NCBI GenBank assembly: GCA_964017125.1
Contig: OZ024909.1
Location: 52,144,914 to 52,208,913 of the forward strand
Direction of reading: 5' to 3'
DNA length: 64,000 nucleotides
From: Flabesymbios commensalis
Taxonomy: Eukaryota > Annelida > Polychaeta > Terebellida > Flabelligeridae
The position numbers and the translations under genes are program-made. The notes beneath the pieces were generated by a model. The model had not been told where the DNA came from and made no database searches. It saw only the letters and a list, made by a program, of their open reading frames with translations. Below are positions 53,801 through 60,299 of this stretch, one piece after another; positions within the stretch are counted from its first letter, which is position 1; the number at the start of each line of letters is the position of its first letter.

Positions 53801-53835
53801 ATCCTGGACATTCTGAGGTTTTTTGGGTGCCTCGT
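29663..53835 (-). CDS. GPATCH1: GPATCH1, G-patch domain-containing protein 1 (all but the first exon)
   Basis: Sixteen minus-strand exons, all GT-AG and in phase, give about 897 residues (the human protein, from memory, is 931). In order: the conserved N-terminal block with [20 protein letters not shown] (~20-45, DUF1604 region); [20 protein letters not shown]; the G-patch with [20 protein letters not shown] (~130-150); [33 protein letters not shown] (~255); the C-terminal conserved block [20 protein letters not shown] (~480); [20 protein letters not shown] and [16 protein letters not shown] (~540-590); [20 protein letters not shown]; and a Lys-rich tail. The family is nuclear and linked to the catalytic spliceosome. 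The Met exon is absent from the window or unrecognised. The intron between 38335 and 45424 has been enlarged by transposons. Confidence 0.96.
29890..29996. repeat. hairpin repeat, CCAACGTTGG family, in a GPATCH1 intron
   Basis: CCAGTTTACATGATACGTTG at the left and CAACGTATCAAGCTTGTTG at the right are the arms. The centre is GCGCCGTCTGCGACGTCGGC. It lies 90 bp upstream (in gene sense) of the last GPATCH1 exon. Confidence 0.7.
30221..30310. mobile_element. left part of a piggyBac-like MITE
   Basis: TTAACCTTTGCTCTGCCGAG with an ACAGCTTCAAACGAAG half-palindrome like the core of the element at 517-765. The other end was not found. Confidence 0.4.
30311..31160. other. GPATCH1 intron, nothing recognised
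   Basis: AT-rich. GTATCACAGTGTATCACATT and GTGTATCACAACAATTG form weak repeats of GTATCACA. No coding potential is seen. Confidence 0.45.
31166..31257. repeat. hairpin repeat, CCAACGTTGG family
   Basis: The arms are AAGATGTTGAACTAATGTTG and CAACGTTGGTTCGATGTATC around GGGCCAACGTTGAAGACGTT. It lies in the last GPATCH1 intron, ~1.2 kb from the other copy. Confidence 0.7.
31643..31749 (-). CDS. GPATCH1: GPATCH1 Lys-rich exon
   Basis: It encodes [20 protein letters not shown] followed by a run of Lys/His/Gln, the basic tail typical of the family and probably a nuclear localisation segment. The donor is AAG|GTTGGT. Confidence 0.88.
32036..32495 (-). CDS. GPATCH1: GPATCH1 large acidic exon
   Basis: The largest exon (460 bases). 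It encodes [20 protein letters not shown] (human RPSMDLFRAIFASSSDEKSS), a long acidic and Thr-rich low-complexity region, and [19 protein letters not shown] (human FPIQKMQIDEREEFGPRLPP). Confidence 0.93.
32792..32928 (-). CDS. GPATCH1: GPATCH1 exon
   Basis: It encodes [20 protein letters not shown] and a Ser/Glu/Thr-rich stretch ending SNMQ. Sequence similarity is weaker here, as in other species, but the splice phases fit exactly. Confidence 0.88.
33915..34040. repeat. 126-bp hairpin repeat in a GPATCH1 intron
   Basis: TTTTACTCACTTTGAAACGA and ATTGCGAC face GTCGCAATCGTTTCA and CCAAAGTGAGTAAAATTGAA. The centre is TTTCAGCAGATCTGCTGAAG, itself a palindrome. It ends 65 bp from the exon at 34105. 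The family is different from both other palindrome families. Confidence 0.75.
34105..34244 (-). CDS. GPATCH1: GPATCH1 exon
   Basis: It encodes [20 protein letters not shown] and then a Pro/Thr-rich linker ([20 protein letters not shown]). The first part matches human LVGLPRVKRDKYSVFNFL. Confidence 0.94.
34876..35003 (-). CDS. GPATCH1: GPATCH1 exon
   Basis: It encodes [20 protein letters not shown] and [20 protein letters not shown], equal to human KMFGKLTRDTFEWHPDKLLCKRF. Acceptor TTGCATGACAG, donor GTAAGC. Confidence 0.94.
35418..35590 (-). CDS. GPATCH1: GPATCH1 exon
   Basis: It encodes [40 protein letters not shown] and [17 protein letters not shown]. The [14 protein letters not shown] and SRFTRAK segments are among the most conserved in the family. 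Confidence 0.95.
36209..36457 (-). CDS. GPATCH1: GPATCH1 exon
   Basis: It encodes [20 protein letters not shown], a variable Ser/Thr-rich linker, and [20 protein letters not shown], matching FKPFAKDPEKQKRYDEFL in human. The donor is the consensus GTAAGT. Confidence 0.93.
36583..36655. repeat. duplicated GGACCAGTCCGGATATGTTC
   Basis: Two copies of a ~25-bp unit that is itself partly palindromic. A GACCCTTTGAGG start before it recalls the MITE ends, but no second end was found. Confidence 0.6.
36964..37260. mobile_element. piggyBac-like MITE in a GPATCH1 intron
   Basis: TTAA at both ends: TTAACCCCTTCACTACC and TTCAGGGCTTTGCAGGTTAA. Its left half has ATGACAGAAATTTCTGTCGT palindromes. Its right half (GAAAGAGCTATTTATGATGA; CTTTGGTCTCCATTG) belongs to the family at 48-51 kb, so two subfamilies seem to be combined. 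Confidence 0.7.
37261..37450. repeat. two ~90-bp units with ACCATTTT or GCCATTTT
   Basis: AATATGAAGTTGGTCAGTGG with CGACCATTTTGAATAAATC, and AATAATGAAGTTGATCCATG with GCCATTTTAAATATTGC. Each is followed by TGCACATCTCC. Confidence 0.55.
37660..37920 (-). CDS. GPATCH1: GPATCH1 exon
   Basis: It encodes [20 protein letters not shown], then [20 protein letters not shown] (human KKIYPPPELPRDYRP), then a variable stretch with [10 protein letters not shown] and QIMGEEADK. The donor AAA|GTAAGA is strong. Confidence 0.93.
38200..38335 (-). CDS. GPATCH1: GPATCH1 exon
   Basis: It encodes [20 protein letters not shown] and then GWTAPKHT. The best donor is CAG|GTTGGA, weaker than the others. It leaves one base that the next exon completes in phase. 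Reading on past it meets a stop soon after in either frame I checked. Confidence 0.88.
39487..40803 (+). mobile_element. element A, copy 1
   Basis: Ends TACCGTATTTGACGGCCTAT and, inverted, a decayed form of TACCGTATTTTCCGGGTTAT, with AAGTCGCAC inside each end. About 1.3 kb and no long frame. A ~390-bp internal foldback runs from about 39936 (TTTTTCGGCGATTTCTTAGT) to 40325 (inverse). The right end abuts the inverted B copy directly. Confidence 0.8.
40816..42900 (-). mobile_element. element B, copy 2, inverted
   Basis: Reverse complement of 13390-15919: it starts AGCTCCCGCTCCGAATTAGA and ends CAGTGACGGCGGGAGCT. Similarity to copy 1 begins at the boundary with element A (40804). The array inside (about 41020-42350) has about nine units against twelve in copy 1, so the unit number differs between copies. 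Confidence 0.78.
41020..42350 (-). repeat. ~145-bp tandem array inside B copy 2
   Basis: TCAAGATGCATCCTC or close variants recur at ~145-bp steps, each with GGCGGCCATTTTGAATTTGA and TAGTAATGGTCTAGC. A 132-residue open frame here is produced by the repeats and is not a gene. Confidence 0.83.
43151..44467 (+). mobile_element. element A, copy 2
   Basis: Same orientation and almost the same length as copy 1. Ends TACCGTATTTGCCGGCCTAT and AACCCGGAAAATACGGTA; the inverted repeats reach ~29 bp with mismatches. TA at each end would fit a TA target duplication. The internal foldback is kept (CAATTCACAACCGATTTTCA and its inverse). The right end is better preserved than in copy 1. Confidence 0.82.
44468..45423. 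other. GPATCH1 intron, repeat-like GAGTTGGT segment
   Basis: Between 44570 and 44790 the motif GCGAGTTGGT or a variant occurs four times with GC-rich surroundings (CGGGGCGGCGGGCGGCGG). Two overlapping minus-strand frames of ~105 codons are low in coding character. The rest is AT-rich and empty. Confidence 0.4.
45424..45654 (-). CDS. GPATCH1: GPATCH1 exon
   Basis: It encodes [40 protein letters not shown] and [12 protein letters not shown], a well-conserved block. The donor is GTAAGC and both ends are phase 0. The GISGQ motif usually found before AFGVGA is not present here, so a tiny exon may be missed in the next intron. Confidence 0.94.
45820..46815. mobile_element. repeat element with 115-160-bp tandem array
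   Basis: The array has six units at about 45885, 46000, 46117, 46277, 46434 and 46593. Each begins with ATTAAAGATGGCGGCCATGA or a close form, then CCCGGATATTTTCCCGAACT and TTGAATATTGAGTATATCGG. The last three spacings are near 158 bp, the first two near 116. The segment ends with GC-rich CGCCGGCGGCGCGGGACG and AGCCTCCCCCTGGCAGGGGG. Confidence 0.75.
47152..47290. repeat. ~75-bp duplication
   Basis: GTGGCTCTCGCACCATTCTA and GTGGCTCTCACACCGTTCAA each precede ACTCAAGTGGTCATATAT. A third, weaker piece (GGATGCACAGTCACTACATG) lies at ~47532. Confidence 0.7.
47780..47832 (-). CDS. GPATCH1: GPATCH1 short exon
   Basis: A 53-base exon encodes [17 protein letters not shown], equivalent to the GVKIYGCALPPG segment in human. 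Acceptor TTTGTAG, donor GTATAC; the phases fit on both sides. Confidence 0.9.
47940..47993. repeat. AT-rich palindrome
   Basis: TTTTGTTTTAAATACTGTAT faces ATTTTGTTTTAAATACAGTA as inverted and direct copies of TTTTGTTTTAAATACnGTA. It is about 50 bp. Confidence 0.6.
48089..48337. mobile_element. piggyBac-like MITE with CTACAAG palindrome
   Basis: TTAACCCTTTTAAGCC at the left and GGTTCAAAGGGTCAA at the right. The internal palindrome is CATCTTCATCCACTACAAG with CTTGTAGTGGGTGAAGATAA around GAATTGCTATCGCAAAT. It has the same plan as the copies at 517 and 4729 with a third core sequence. Confidence 0.72.
48363..48567. mobile_element. piggyBac-like MITE, GTCGACTTTA palindrome family
   Basis: It carries ATGGAGACCAAAGGGTTTTA, GGGTCTACGGCCATTA, then GTTAGAATCTGACGTCTACA and its inverse, ending CTCGCTGTAAGTGTTAA. 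Only about 25 bp lie between it and the preceding MITE. Confidence 0.75.
48783..48993. mobile_element. MITE with perfect 18-bp inverted repeats and TA flanks
   Basis: TACTGTAGATCTGGTAAT at 48783-48800 is repeated inverted at 48976-48993. TA at the ends fits a Tc1/mariner-type target site. The inside has many TTCGCGAA-type words (TTTTCGCGAATTTTTG; CCTCGCGAAATTCGCGAAAA). Confidence 0.8.
49028..49121. repeat. hairpin repeat, CCAACGTTGG family
   Basis: AAGCAAACACAACTGTTACA at the left and GAACATGTTTGCTTA at the right. The inside has GAACCAACGTTGCTTTGATG and GGGCCAGACGATGGGTCAGC. The palindrome is partly decayed. Confidence 0.6.
49465..49562 (-). CDS. GPATCH1: GPATCH1 exon with the G-patch core
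   Basis: It encodes [20 protein letters not shown] followed by [12 protein letters not shown]. The pattern hhxxhGWxxGxGhG is the G-patch, which in this family of proteins binds DEAH-box helicases. Confidence 0.95.
49755..49946. mobile_element. piggyBac-like MITE, GTCGACTTTA palindrome family
   Basis: AATTTGAAATCATCG, TTAGCTCTTTCTGCTTCATT and GGGTCTATGGCCATTAG, then AGATGGCAGAATCTGATGTC and inverse, ending CTGTGCTGAAAGGGTTAA. It is left-truncated or diverged. Confidence 0.72.
50010..50245. mobile_element. piggyBac-like MITE, inverted copy of the same family
   Basis: TTAA at both ends. The palindrome (GATCGACTTTAGTCAACAGA; inverse GACGACTAAAGTCGATTACC) comes first, then GAATCAGAAAGAGCTAACTG, CCCTTTGGTCTCAGCGC and TTAA. 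The orientation is opposite to the copy at 49755. Confidence 0.78.
50609..50760 (-). CDS. GPATCH1: GPATCH1 exon
   Basis: Acceptor ATATTTTCAG, donor GTATGG. It encodes [20 protein letters not shown] and then a Lys/Arg stretch and [11 protein letters not shown]. It corresponds to DLSEFGIAPKAIVTTDDF in the human protein. Confidence 0.93.
51113..51351. mobile_element. piggyBac-like MITE with a perfect 64-bp palindrome
   Basis: It starts TTCACCCTTACAATGCTGAA and ends CCTGCGCTGTAAGGCTTAA. Bases 51269-51332 form a palindrome without mismatch or loop (half-site GATCGACTTTAGTCGTCAGA, then ATCTGACGTCTG). It is the best-kept copy of the family in the window. Confidence 0.85.
51348..51537. mobile_element. 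piggyBac-like MITE abutting the previous one
   Basis: TTAACCCTTATGCTGCCAGA at the left and AGCCCCATAAGGGTTAT at the right. The TTAA at 51348-51351 also serves as the right end of the preceding element. About 190 bp, without the long palindrome. Confidence 0.75.
51600..52080. other. GC-richer intron segment with hairpin-family remnants
   Basis: It includes GGTCAACAACGAAGACGCCG and GCCCAGAGTTGACACTGCC, which resemble one decayed hairpin. The rest (GATCTGGGTGTAAGACGGGA and so on) is of unknown origin. No gene is seen. Confidence 0.4.
52497..52594 (-). CDS. GPATCH1: GPATCH1 exon
   Basis: It encodes [20 protein letters not shown] and then [12 protein letters not shown], an acidic junction conserved in the family. 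The donor is GTAATT and the exon ends in phase 0. Confidence 0.94.
52600..53000. other. GPATCH1 intron, nothing recognised
   Basis: AT-rich intron sequence; no repeat or frame of note. Confidence 0.5.
53015..53455. repeat. GGTGGTCC / GGACCACC-bounded segment
   Basis: AGTGGTCCGGTGGTCCGAGA and GTCCTGTGGACCACCA on the left, AGGACCACCAGATCCTCTAA with GCTGGTGGTCACTG on the right. The ends are partly inverted copies of each other. It may be a small foldback element; the boundaries are uncertain. Confidence 0.5.
53704..53835 (-). CDS. GPATCH1: GPATCH1 exon, first seen
   Basis: Acceptor TTTTGTTGTAG, donor GTATGT. It encodes [20 protein letters not shown] and then the [18 protein letters not shown] signature of the family. 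Two bases of a codon begun in an unseen upstream exon come first, so one more exon carries the start. Confidence 0.95.
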
Positions 53836-54029
53836 CTACAACAAAAATCATATTGTGTTACTTTTAACATTCACATGAATGATGACAATGCAGAAAAAGA
53901 CACAAATGTCCATTTGTTAAGCACAGAAAATATTTACTTAAAAAAATGGATATTTGACAACATTGTAGTTTACGGATCATAAAAAAAAGTTAACAGTTGA
54001 AGTGTTAATCACATCTATAGCTGCTATTA

Positions 54030-54190
54030 GTCTGCTAATCCTTATCATGCTAATATAGTTTATTTCAATTTTTAACCACTTGAGGTTGTGTCTCGCTACC
54101 GCGATCCACAACCTCAAGTGGGTGAAAATTGCCCATATTTGATTGATTTGAGACCAAACATTTACAAATCTTGATGTTATAGGGCATTCC
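54030..54190. mobile_element. piggyBac-like MITE remnant, inverted copy of the 4729 subfamily
   Basis: The palindrome at 54066-54131 (AACCACTTGAGGTTGTGTCT and inverse) has the same core as 4867-4928, in opposite orientation. The flank GAGACCAAACATTTACAAAT with CTTGATG matches the inverse of 4825-4850. The TTAA ends have decayed. Confidence 0.72.
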
Positions 54191-54370
54191 ACAGTATTTC
54201 GTTTGTTGAGGACAGGACATTCGGAGCATTTAAATTGATTTTGTCCAGCTACTATGAAATATTTTCTAACTAACTTTATTATTCTTTCAATCTAATATGA
54301 TTTTTTCTATTAATTAATCTGTTTTAAATTATTTTAATAAATTATGTTATTGTGGGATGTAAGAATTGCC

Positions 54371-55160
54371 GTGGACGGGACCAGAAGAATTGTTTTTTTC
54401 AAAGAACCAATTTTAGAACCAATTTTCTGTGAATCCAATAACATAAAAAAATATTTTGATAGCTTCAGAGACACTTTATGATGTTTATTAATTGATACAA
54501 TTCTTGATAACTTAATATAATAAACAAAAAATCGTAATCACACAATATCGTACATCATCTCTTGTTGCGGATGAGAAGTCGTGGACGGGACAAAATATGC
54601 GCTGCAAATTTAATTCAATCTGATAACATTTTAAAGAGATAGGGTGAGGTATAATCCACTCCTGAAAAATTTAATGATGTGTAAAGCTTTTTATATTATT
54701 TTGTTTTCTTTTTTTCCCAACTTATTTTAAAAAGTTCAAATTTAAAAATATATATATATTGTCGCGGACGAGACAGCACAAATAGTTGCGTACTGGACAC
54801 ATGTCTAATAAATTGAGATAGCAAACTAGTGGTAAAAATGTAATGAAGAATTGAAGAATTATATAAATTGATAGTTTACAAGCTTTTTATTTTTTTCTGA
54901 TAAGAGTGTGCTGTTGGGAGAAACTTCTGTACTTTCAATAGTGTCGAGGAAGGGACACTTGAACTTACAAACAACCTTGAGGTGTAAATAAAAGGTAATC
55001 AAATTAATAATCACAGAATCAGATGGTGGTGTTATAAAAACAAACATGATAATATTCTCAAGTGATAACTAATTTATATCAATCTTTTTTTTGCAATCAC
55101 ATAATATTATATATCATCTTTTGTTGTGGATGGGACGTCGCAGACTGGACAAAATATGCG
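54371..55160. repeat. degenerate ~190-bp tandem repeat
   Basis: GTGGACGGGAC or a variant (GCGGACGAGAC, GAGGAAGGGAC, GCAGACTGGAC) occurs near 54371, 54581, 54764, 54946 and 55140. GACAAAATATGCGCTGCAAA follows the second and the fifth. AAGCTTTTTAT segments recur in step. It sits upstream of the first seen GPATCH1 exon. Confidence 0.7.
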
Positions 55161-56030
55161 CTGCAAATTTGATTTGTATTTGCTCTGTTACAGTATTGCG
55201 GGGCACTCATTGGGTGCCCTGATGTATCTTAAAACCTCATCTACAGATAGCACATCTCAGTAACGTCAGTTTTATTCAGCTGCTTCAAAAAATTCATGTG
55301 TCTGGGTGATGTTTTTGTTTTTGTATCCCTGCCGGAATTTGCAAAATCGAAGTCACAACTTCGGACGTTTTTATAATTAGCTCAGATTTTAATCTAGCAC
55401 AGCATTTTTCTTGCTCAGCCTCAGTCAGTCAGTGAAAACTTTGGAATGTGGTCAAATATTTCTTTTAGCATTTCGGCAGTTATGAAAAAAGGCTCAGCAT
55501 AATTTTATTGGACAATTTTAAAATTTATTGAATTTACCTATAGATCTAGTCTATAGAGCAGAAAATGTGGTCCCAACGTCATAACTAGGGCCAAAGGCCT
55601 CATGTAGCTGGGGCAAAGGGAAATACTACAAAATGTTCACTTATAAGGGTGTCATTCAGAAAGGCATATTCATTCATAACGGCATGCCCTTATATGCGTA
55701 TCAAATCTGTGATTTTGATAAATTTTTGATAAAATTTTACTGTTGATCGCAACACACGCCATGCGACGGCGACAACAGTAAATGAACGAGGAATGTTGTG
55801 TGCTTATTTTATCTATATCAAGACTTATGTCCTCTTGTCACAGCTTCACCTTGACTGAGGTTGGAAATGTCCCAATTTTAAGAAAAAAAATATTTCGCTA
55901 TAATATTTTAGATTTTTTAAAACTACAAATCGGGAGAATAACCTTTGGCTAATGTTTGTATTGTTCACAAAAAAAAAACGATTTTAAATAGATATGATTT
56001 GATTTGATAGCTCAGCATGCCTTGAGAGCG
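55161..56030. other. GPATCH1 first intron or upstream DNA, nothing recognised
   Basis: No start exon for GPATCH1 and no repeat was recognised. AAATCTGTGATTTTGATAAA occurs here (55707) and again near 56443, hinting at a duplicated segment on both sides of the SINE. Confidence 0.4.
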
Positions 56031-56035
56031 AGGGC

Positions 56036-56352
56036 CCTAGGGTGGTGGTTAGCACCGCTGCCTTTCACGCTAGAGCTCGGGGTTTGTTTCCCGGTCTCGG
56101 CAGTTTGAAAGAAACAAAAATGTTTCTTCCACATTCACTCGTAATACTCAGTATTGTGGGGAGGCTCTGTGACCGAGAGGTGGCGTGCTCGGCCTCAGAC
56201 CTCTAGGGTCTAGTGTCCGGAGGGCAGTGTCATCTGATTCATCTCATCATCTGATTCATCTCATCATCCTCAGGATGTTCTCCTGGCCTGTATAATTTAG
56301 CCTGTATGTGCACAAAAGTGGCTCAAAGCTCGATTCATTTCATTTCATTTAC
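56036..56352 (+). mobile_element. dimeric tRNA-derived SINE
   Basis: The first tRNA-like part is GTGGTTAGCACCGCTGCCTT (A-box-like) with GGGGTTTGTTTCCCGG (B-box-like). The second, about 120 bp on, is TGACCGAGAGGTGGCGTGCT with AGGGTCTAGTGTCCGG. The 3' end has ATTCATTTCATTTCATTTAC as a short tail. Two tRNA-like units in one element point to a dimeric SINE and not to real tRNA genes. Confidence 0.65.
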
Positions 56353-56979
56353 ACATGCCTTATCACCACCAATTTTTCTGCTAAAAAAACAGTTCAAAAG
56401 CATTCCATAGAGGGTTCCATGCCTAATAGACCTAAGCGTATCAAATCTGTGATTTTGATAAAATGGTGATGTTTTGTTGTTGACCGCGATAAACGTCATG
56501 CAACATGTTTTTTTTTAATTTAATGTGTTTATTCTATCACTATCACGACTAAGATAAATGGATAATTAAAGGAAGCTCATCCTCTTGCCAGGGCTCGGCC
56601 TTGACTGATGCTGGAAATGTCCCAATTTTAAGCTAGTTAGTCATGTCGGACCGTATTAGGCCTATTTCGTCTGATGTTGTCCAAACCAGCACGGGTCGAC
56701 TGTTACCAGTGGTTACACAGTATGTGCTTTAGGCCTAGCGTCATTGCCTGCCAAATGCTACATGTAGGTCTACATCACATCAAAATTAGATTTGTCCACT
56801 ATGCATGTAGTTTTGAAATGAATGGCTAGACTACAATGAGAGGAAAATTATAATACCCCACAGCTAGGATATCAAGTATCATGGCAAGGGGTGGCATGTC
56901 TTGAACATCAATTTTTGCAGATATAGGCCTATGGGTAGGGGATACTGGGGCACCTTGAGACGGATAAATTCGAACCCCC

Positions 56980-57265
56980 CAAACATATATTTAATTTTGA
57001 AATAAAAAAATTTTAAGACACATATGGATACACCTTGAGACCCCCCTGGGCAACTTGATACATCATATTAGGTACCTGAGGACAACGTGGATCTAGCTAA
57101 AATCAAGATTTGAATACTACATATACCTGTAGCTAAAGCCTGCAGTTGGCTAATGCTAGATGTTGCAGTGACAATATGTGCCTGAAAAAGATGGGGGCAC
57201 CTTGAAACACTTTCGGGGCACCTTCACTGAGATAGAGTCGGGGCACCTTGAGACAATTTTGGGGC
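56980..57265. repeat. scattered GGGGCACCTTGAGACA repeats
   Basis: The word or a close form occurs about six times between 56950 and 57260 at irregular steps, and once inverted near 57590 (CCCAAGGTGCCCC). Confidence 0.6.
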
Positions 57266-58514
57266 ACATTGAGACACCCTGACTGACCTCATCTCTGATA
57301 TTATTCATAGTTTTTGTGTGGGGTGTATTTGAAGCAAACCATTATACATAAGTGATAAAGTAATAGCACAGGTGTACGATACCACCAAAATCAAAAGGAA
57401 ATTAAGTATTACGTGATCTATAGACACAGATATTGAGCATCCTAAAAAAGTAATTTTCATGTAAAAAAATGGACCTAAGTTTAAACAGGGTGGAAAATGG
57501 AAATTGGTTAGTTTTAGTACCATTGACCTGCAGCTGGCGAACAAATCGCAATAATTTCTGTTAAACAGGCCTGTCTCAATGTGTTGGAGTCCCAAGGTGC
57601 CCCAGTCTACCCAATACTTTGCTGTGAGATTATACAATTCATACATAATATACAGTAGGCCTATATTAACAATAAACATAATAGGCTATGTGACAATGTT
57701 ACTAAAAGATATTAAGCAGTCTGCATTGTACTTGAAATTCAAGTCATAGTTGCAACTTCCATGGTAACACCGCTTTGACAGAAAACACAGTGACATAATT
57801 CAGCCTTTCAGGGGTCAGGGACGCACCATTAGCTATATGGGGGGGGGGGGCTAGAGATTTTGTTGGTTGCAAACTTTTTTTTTACCTCCGCAAGAAAACA
57901 TTTTTTGTGATGAATGTCCGACAATTTTTTTTTAAATTTTCGTTGAAGAACTGAAATATATATTTTTGTCGTATGCCTTTCCTATTATGTACGTTACCAT
58001 TTGGTGGTTTTCAACAAACTTATTTTTTTCATTTGTTTCCTAGCCCGTCTCCCCCCCCCCCCAGATATTAAATGGTGCACCCCTCAAATGGCTTAGTATG
58101 TCATCCAGGCTCTTTCCCCCCTTCCAGCTTGATACCCTTCCAGCTTGATAGGCCAGCCTACTCCAATTGAATGTGATGCAGGGGTAACCATGTGGCGCTG
58201 AATTGAGTCTGCCAGTAGCCTACCCGGACAGATGTTGAGATTTTGTGCATTAGTAACGTTAGTAGGTCAACACCATCCCCCACAGGGGTGAGCCACGTTG
58301 TAGCCCTGGAAGAGCCCACACCAACAGTGACAACCCAAGGTCTGTCCACAATCTTCAGTTTCAATTTTTTTTTGCTACGTTGTGTTGTATTGGTTGTATT
58401 TGGGTTTACAACTAATTTACAATGTATTATGTAGGCCTACGACAGGAAAATTGGGAAACAATGTGTGCTGATGCTGATCATGCTGATCAGCTGTGGTGTG
58501 TAGTGCCTATACCC

Positions 58515-58860
58515 CAGTCTACGACGCTGGACCAACGTTATAATTCACTGTCTTGTGTCAAGACTAGATGAACAACACAACATCTATTATATGTGCTCAG
58601 CAGACCCAATGAGATTTAATGTTGGACCAGCGTCTGCGACATCGGACCAATATTGTATCGGCATTGTGTCAACGCATCGTGGTAGTGCTATATCAGCAGC
58701 TCGCTGCGCTCGCATAGGCCGTTGTAATACACGGCTACGCATCGCCCTCCCTCAGTCCATCTGTAGTGGGGTCCCAGAAAAACTGCTGTTTCAATGGCGG
58801 GCCAGCGTCTAAGACGTTGGGCCAACATTGAAACAGTATTGGGTGAATGGCACTTGTTGT
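58515..58860. repeat. cluster of hairpin repeats, CCAACGTTGG family
   Basis: Pieces of up to three copies: ACGACGCTGGACCAACGTTA; TTAATGTTGGACCAGCGTCT with GCGACATCGGACCAATATTG; TTCAATGGCGGGCCAGCGTC with TAAGACGTTGGGCCAACATT. Confidence 0.65.
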
Positions 58861-60110
58861 TGGGGTGACGTGTTGTAGTTATGTACAGATAATTCTGACC
58901 TCAGAGGTTAGGTCAGCTATTGAGGTCAAGCATGTTTTATAAATGATGTCATTGCTGGCCAATCAGCATGCAGTATGTCCCAGGAGGGGAAATCCTTGAA
59001 ACCAATAGGGCATACCATATTTGGAGATGGATGTCAGCTATTGTGTCACATTTTAAATGATGTCATCGCTGGCTAATCACTGATCAGGATACAAACCCTT
59101 CTCCCCGGAATAATGCTTGTTACATCTATCAGTTTTATGAATGAAATGACGTCATGTTTTGTCTCAAATTCAGAGACCAGATTCTGATAATAATGTACCT
59201 GGGCTGACGCCCAGCTACAAAAATAGCGTCCCCTATTCTAAAGGATTACCAATTTTGTAGCTGTCTGTGAGAAACGCAAGTTTCCAAATAGTCTCACCAG
59301 CCCAAATGCCGCTCCCATTTAAATACATGTAAACTTCCTCAACTCCATGGGCTGATTTCACCTCTTTTCGACAATATCCACATATAGAGTCGCATATCAT
59401 GACATTTGAAACCTGATCTGTCCTTTTTCAAAAACAAATCTGATATATATGTTTGGTAGCCAGGCAGATTTTGAGCTACACTACAGTCCATGACGTGTAT
59501 AAACATCAGAACAACTCAACATTAGCTGCAATTCTTACCCTCTGTTACAGACCAGACATAAGTCTTACATCCTTTTAACCCACTGTACCACTGCGAGATT
59601 ATCATTAAACAATTATAATTTTATCTGATATCCTGCATGACGGAAGCAACGTGTGCTTTCACTATAGCCGCATGAACATTTCCCCCTGCAACTCATCAAA
59701 TTGTGGGTATTGGCAGAATAGTCTATAACAGGGTTTTCCCCAGAAATAAATGTAAGCGTGGTGGCTTTCCAGAATAATAGGAAAATTTGAGAGCGCTATT
59801 GTGTAGGGGGGTTTGGGGGCATGCCCCTCCAAGATTTTTTTTATTATAAGGTGTCTTTTGGTGCTTTCTGGGGATATCTAGAATATATTTTACCTATTTA
59901 ATTTGTTGAAAAAGTATATAAATTAAAAACATTTATGATTTCATGAATTATATTTTTTTTAAAGAAATAGGGGGGGGGGGCTACAACACAAAACACATTA
60001 TGCATGAGCCTATATATAAATGTCTAGTGTTATATGATTTTTTATTTTTTGAATATATCCATTGCCACTCTCACTGATTCTCACTGCCACTAACGATAGG
60101 TCCAATCTTG
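58861..60110. other. upstream DNA with few landmarks
   Basis: Two ATTTTAAATGATGTCAT-like and GCTGGCCAATCAGC segments near 58930-59070 suggest a short duplication. At 59732-59845, CAGGGTTTTCCCCAG and GGGGGCATGCCCCTCC look like the end of a hAT-like element. No gene is seen. Confidence 0.4.
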
Positions 60111-60124
60111 CCGCTATTTACATG

Positions 60125-60290
60125 CATGTTGACTCATGGCTGGTTCAATGCTGGTATGACCATTGTTGGAGTAGTTGGGCCAACGTCTGAGACAGTAGCC
60201 CCAACAAACACGGGACATTCATCCAAAGCTGTTTCAATGTTGGCGCTGGCCCAACATTGAAACAGAATTGGGTGATATGCCGTATTTGCT
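60125..60290. repeat. hairpin repeat, CCAACGTTGG family
   Basis: GGTTCAATGCTGGTATGACC, TTGGGCCAACGTCTGAGACA, then TTTCAATGTTGGCGCTGGCC and CAACATTGAAACAGAATTGG. Probably two overlapping or nested copies. Confidence 0.6.
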
Positions 60291-60299
60291 GAACGTGCG

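Noticed and set aside
56036-56352. Two tRNA genes
   Set aside because: Box-like words are present but the cloverleaf does not close well, and the tail and doubling fit a SINE.
57305-57679. 124-codon minus-strand frame
   Set aside because: Composition is like translated AT-rich DNA, no homolog is recognised, and it contains the inverse of a local GGGGCACCTTGAGACA repeat.
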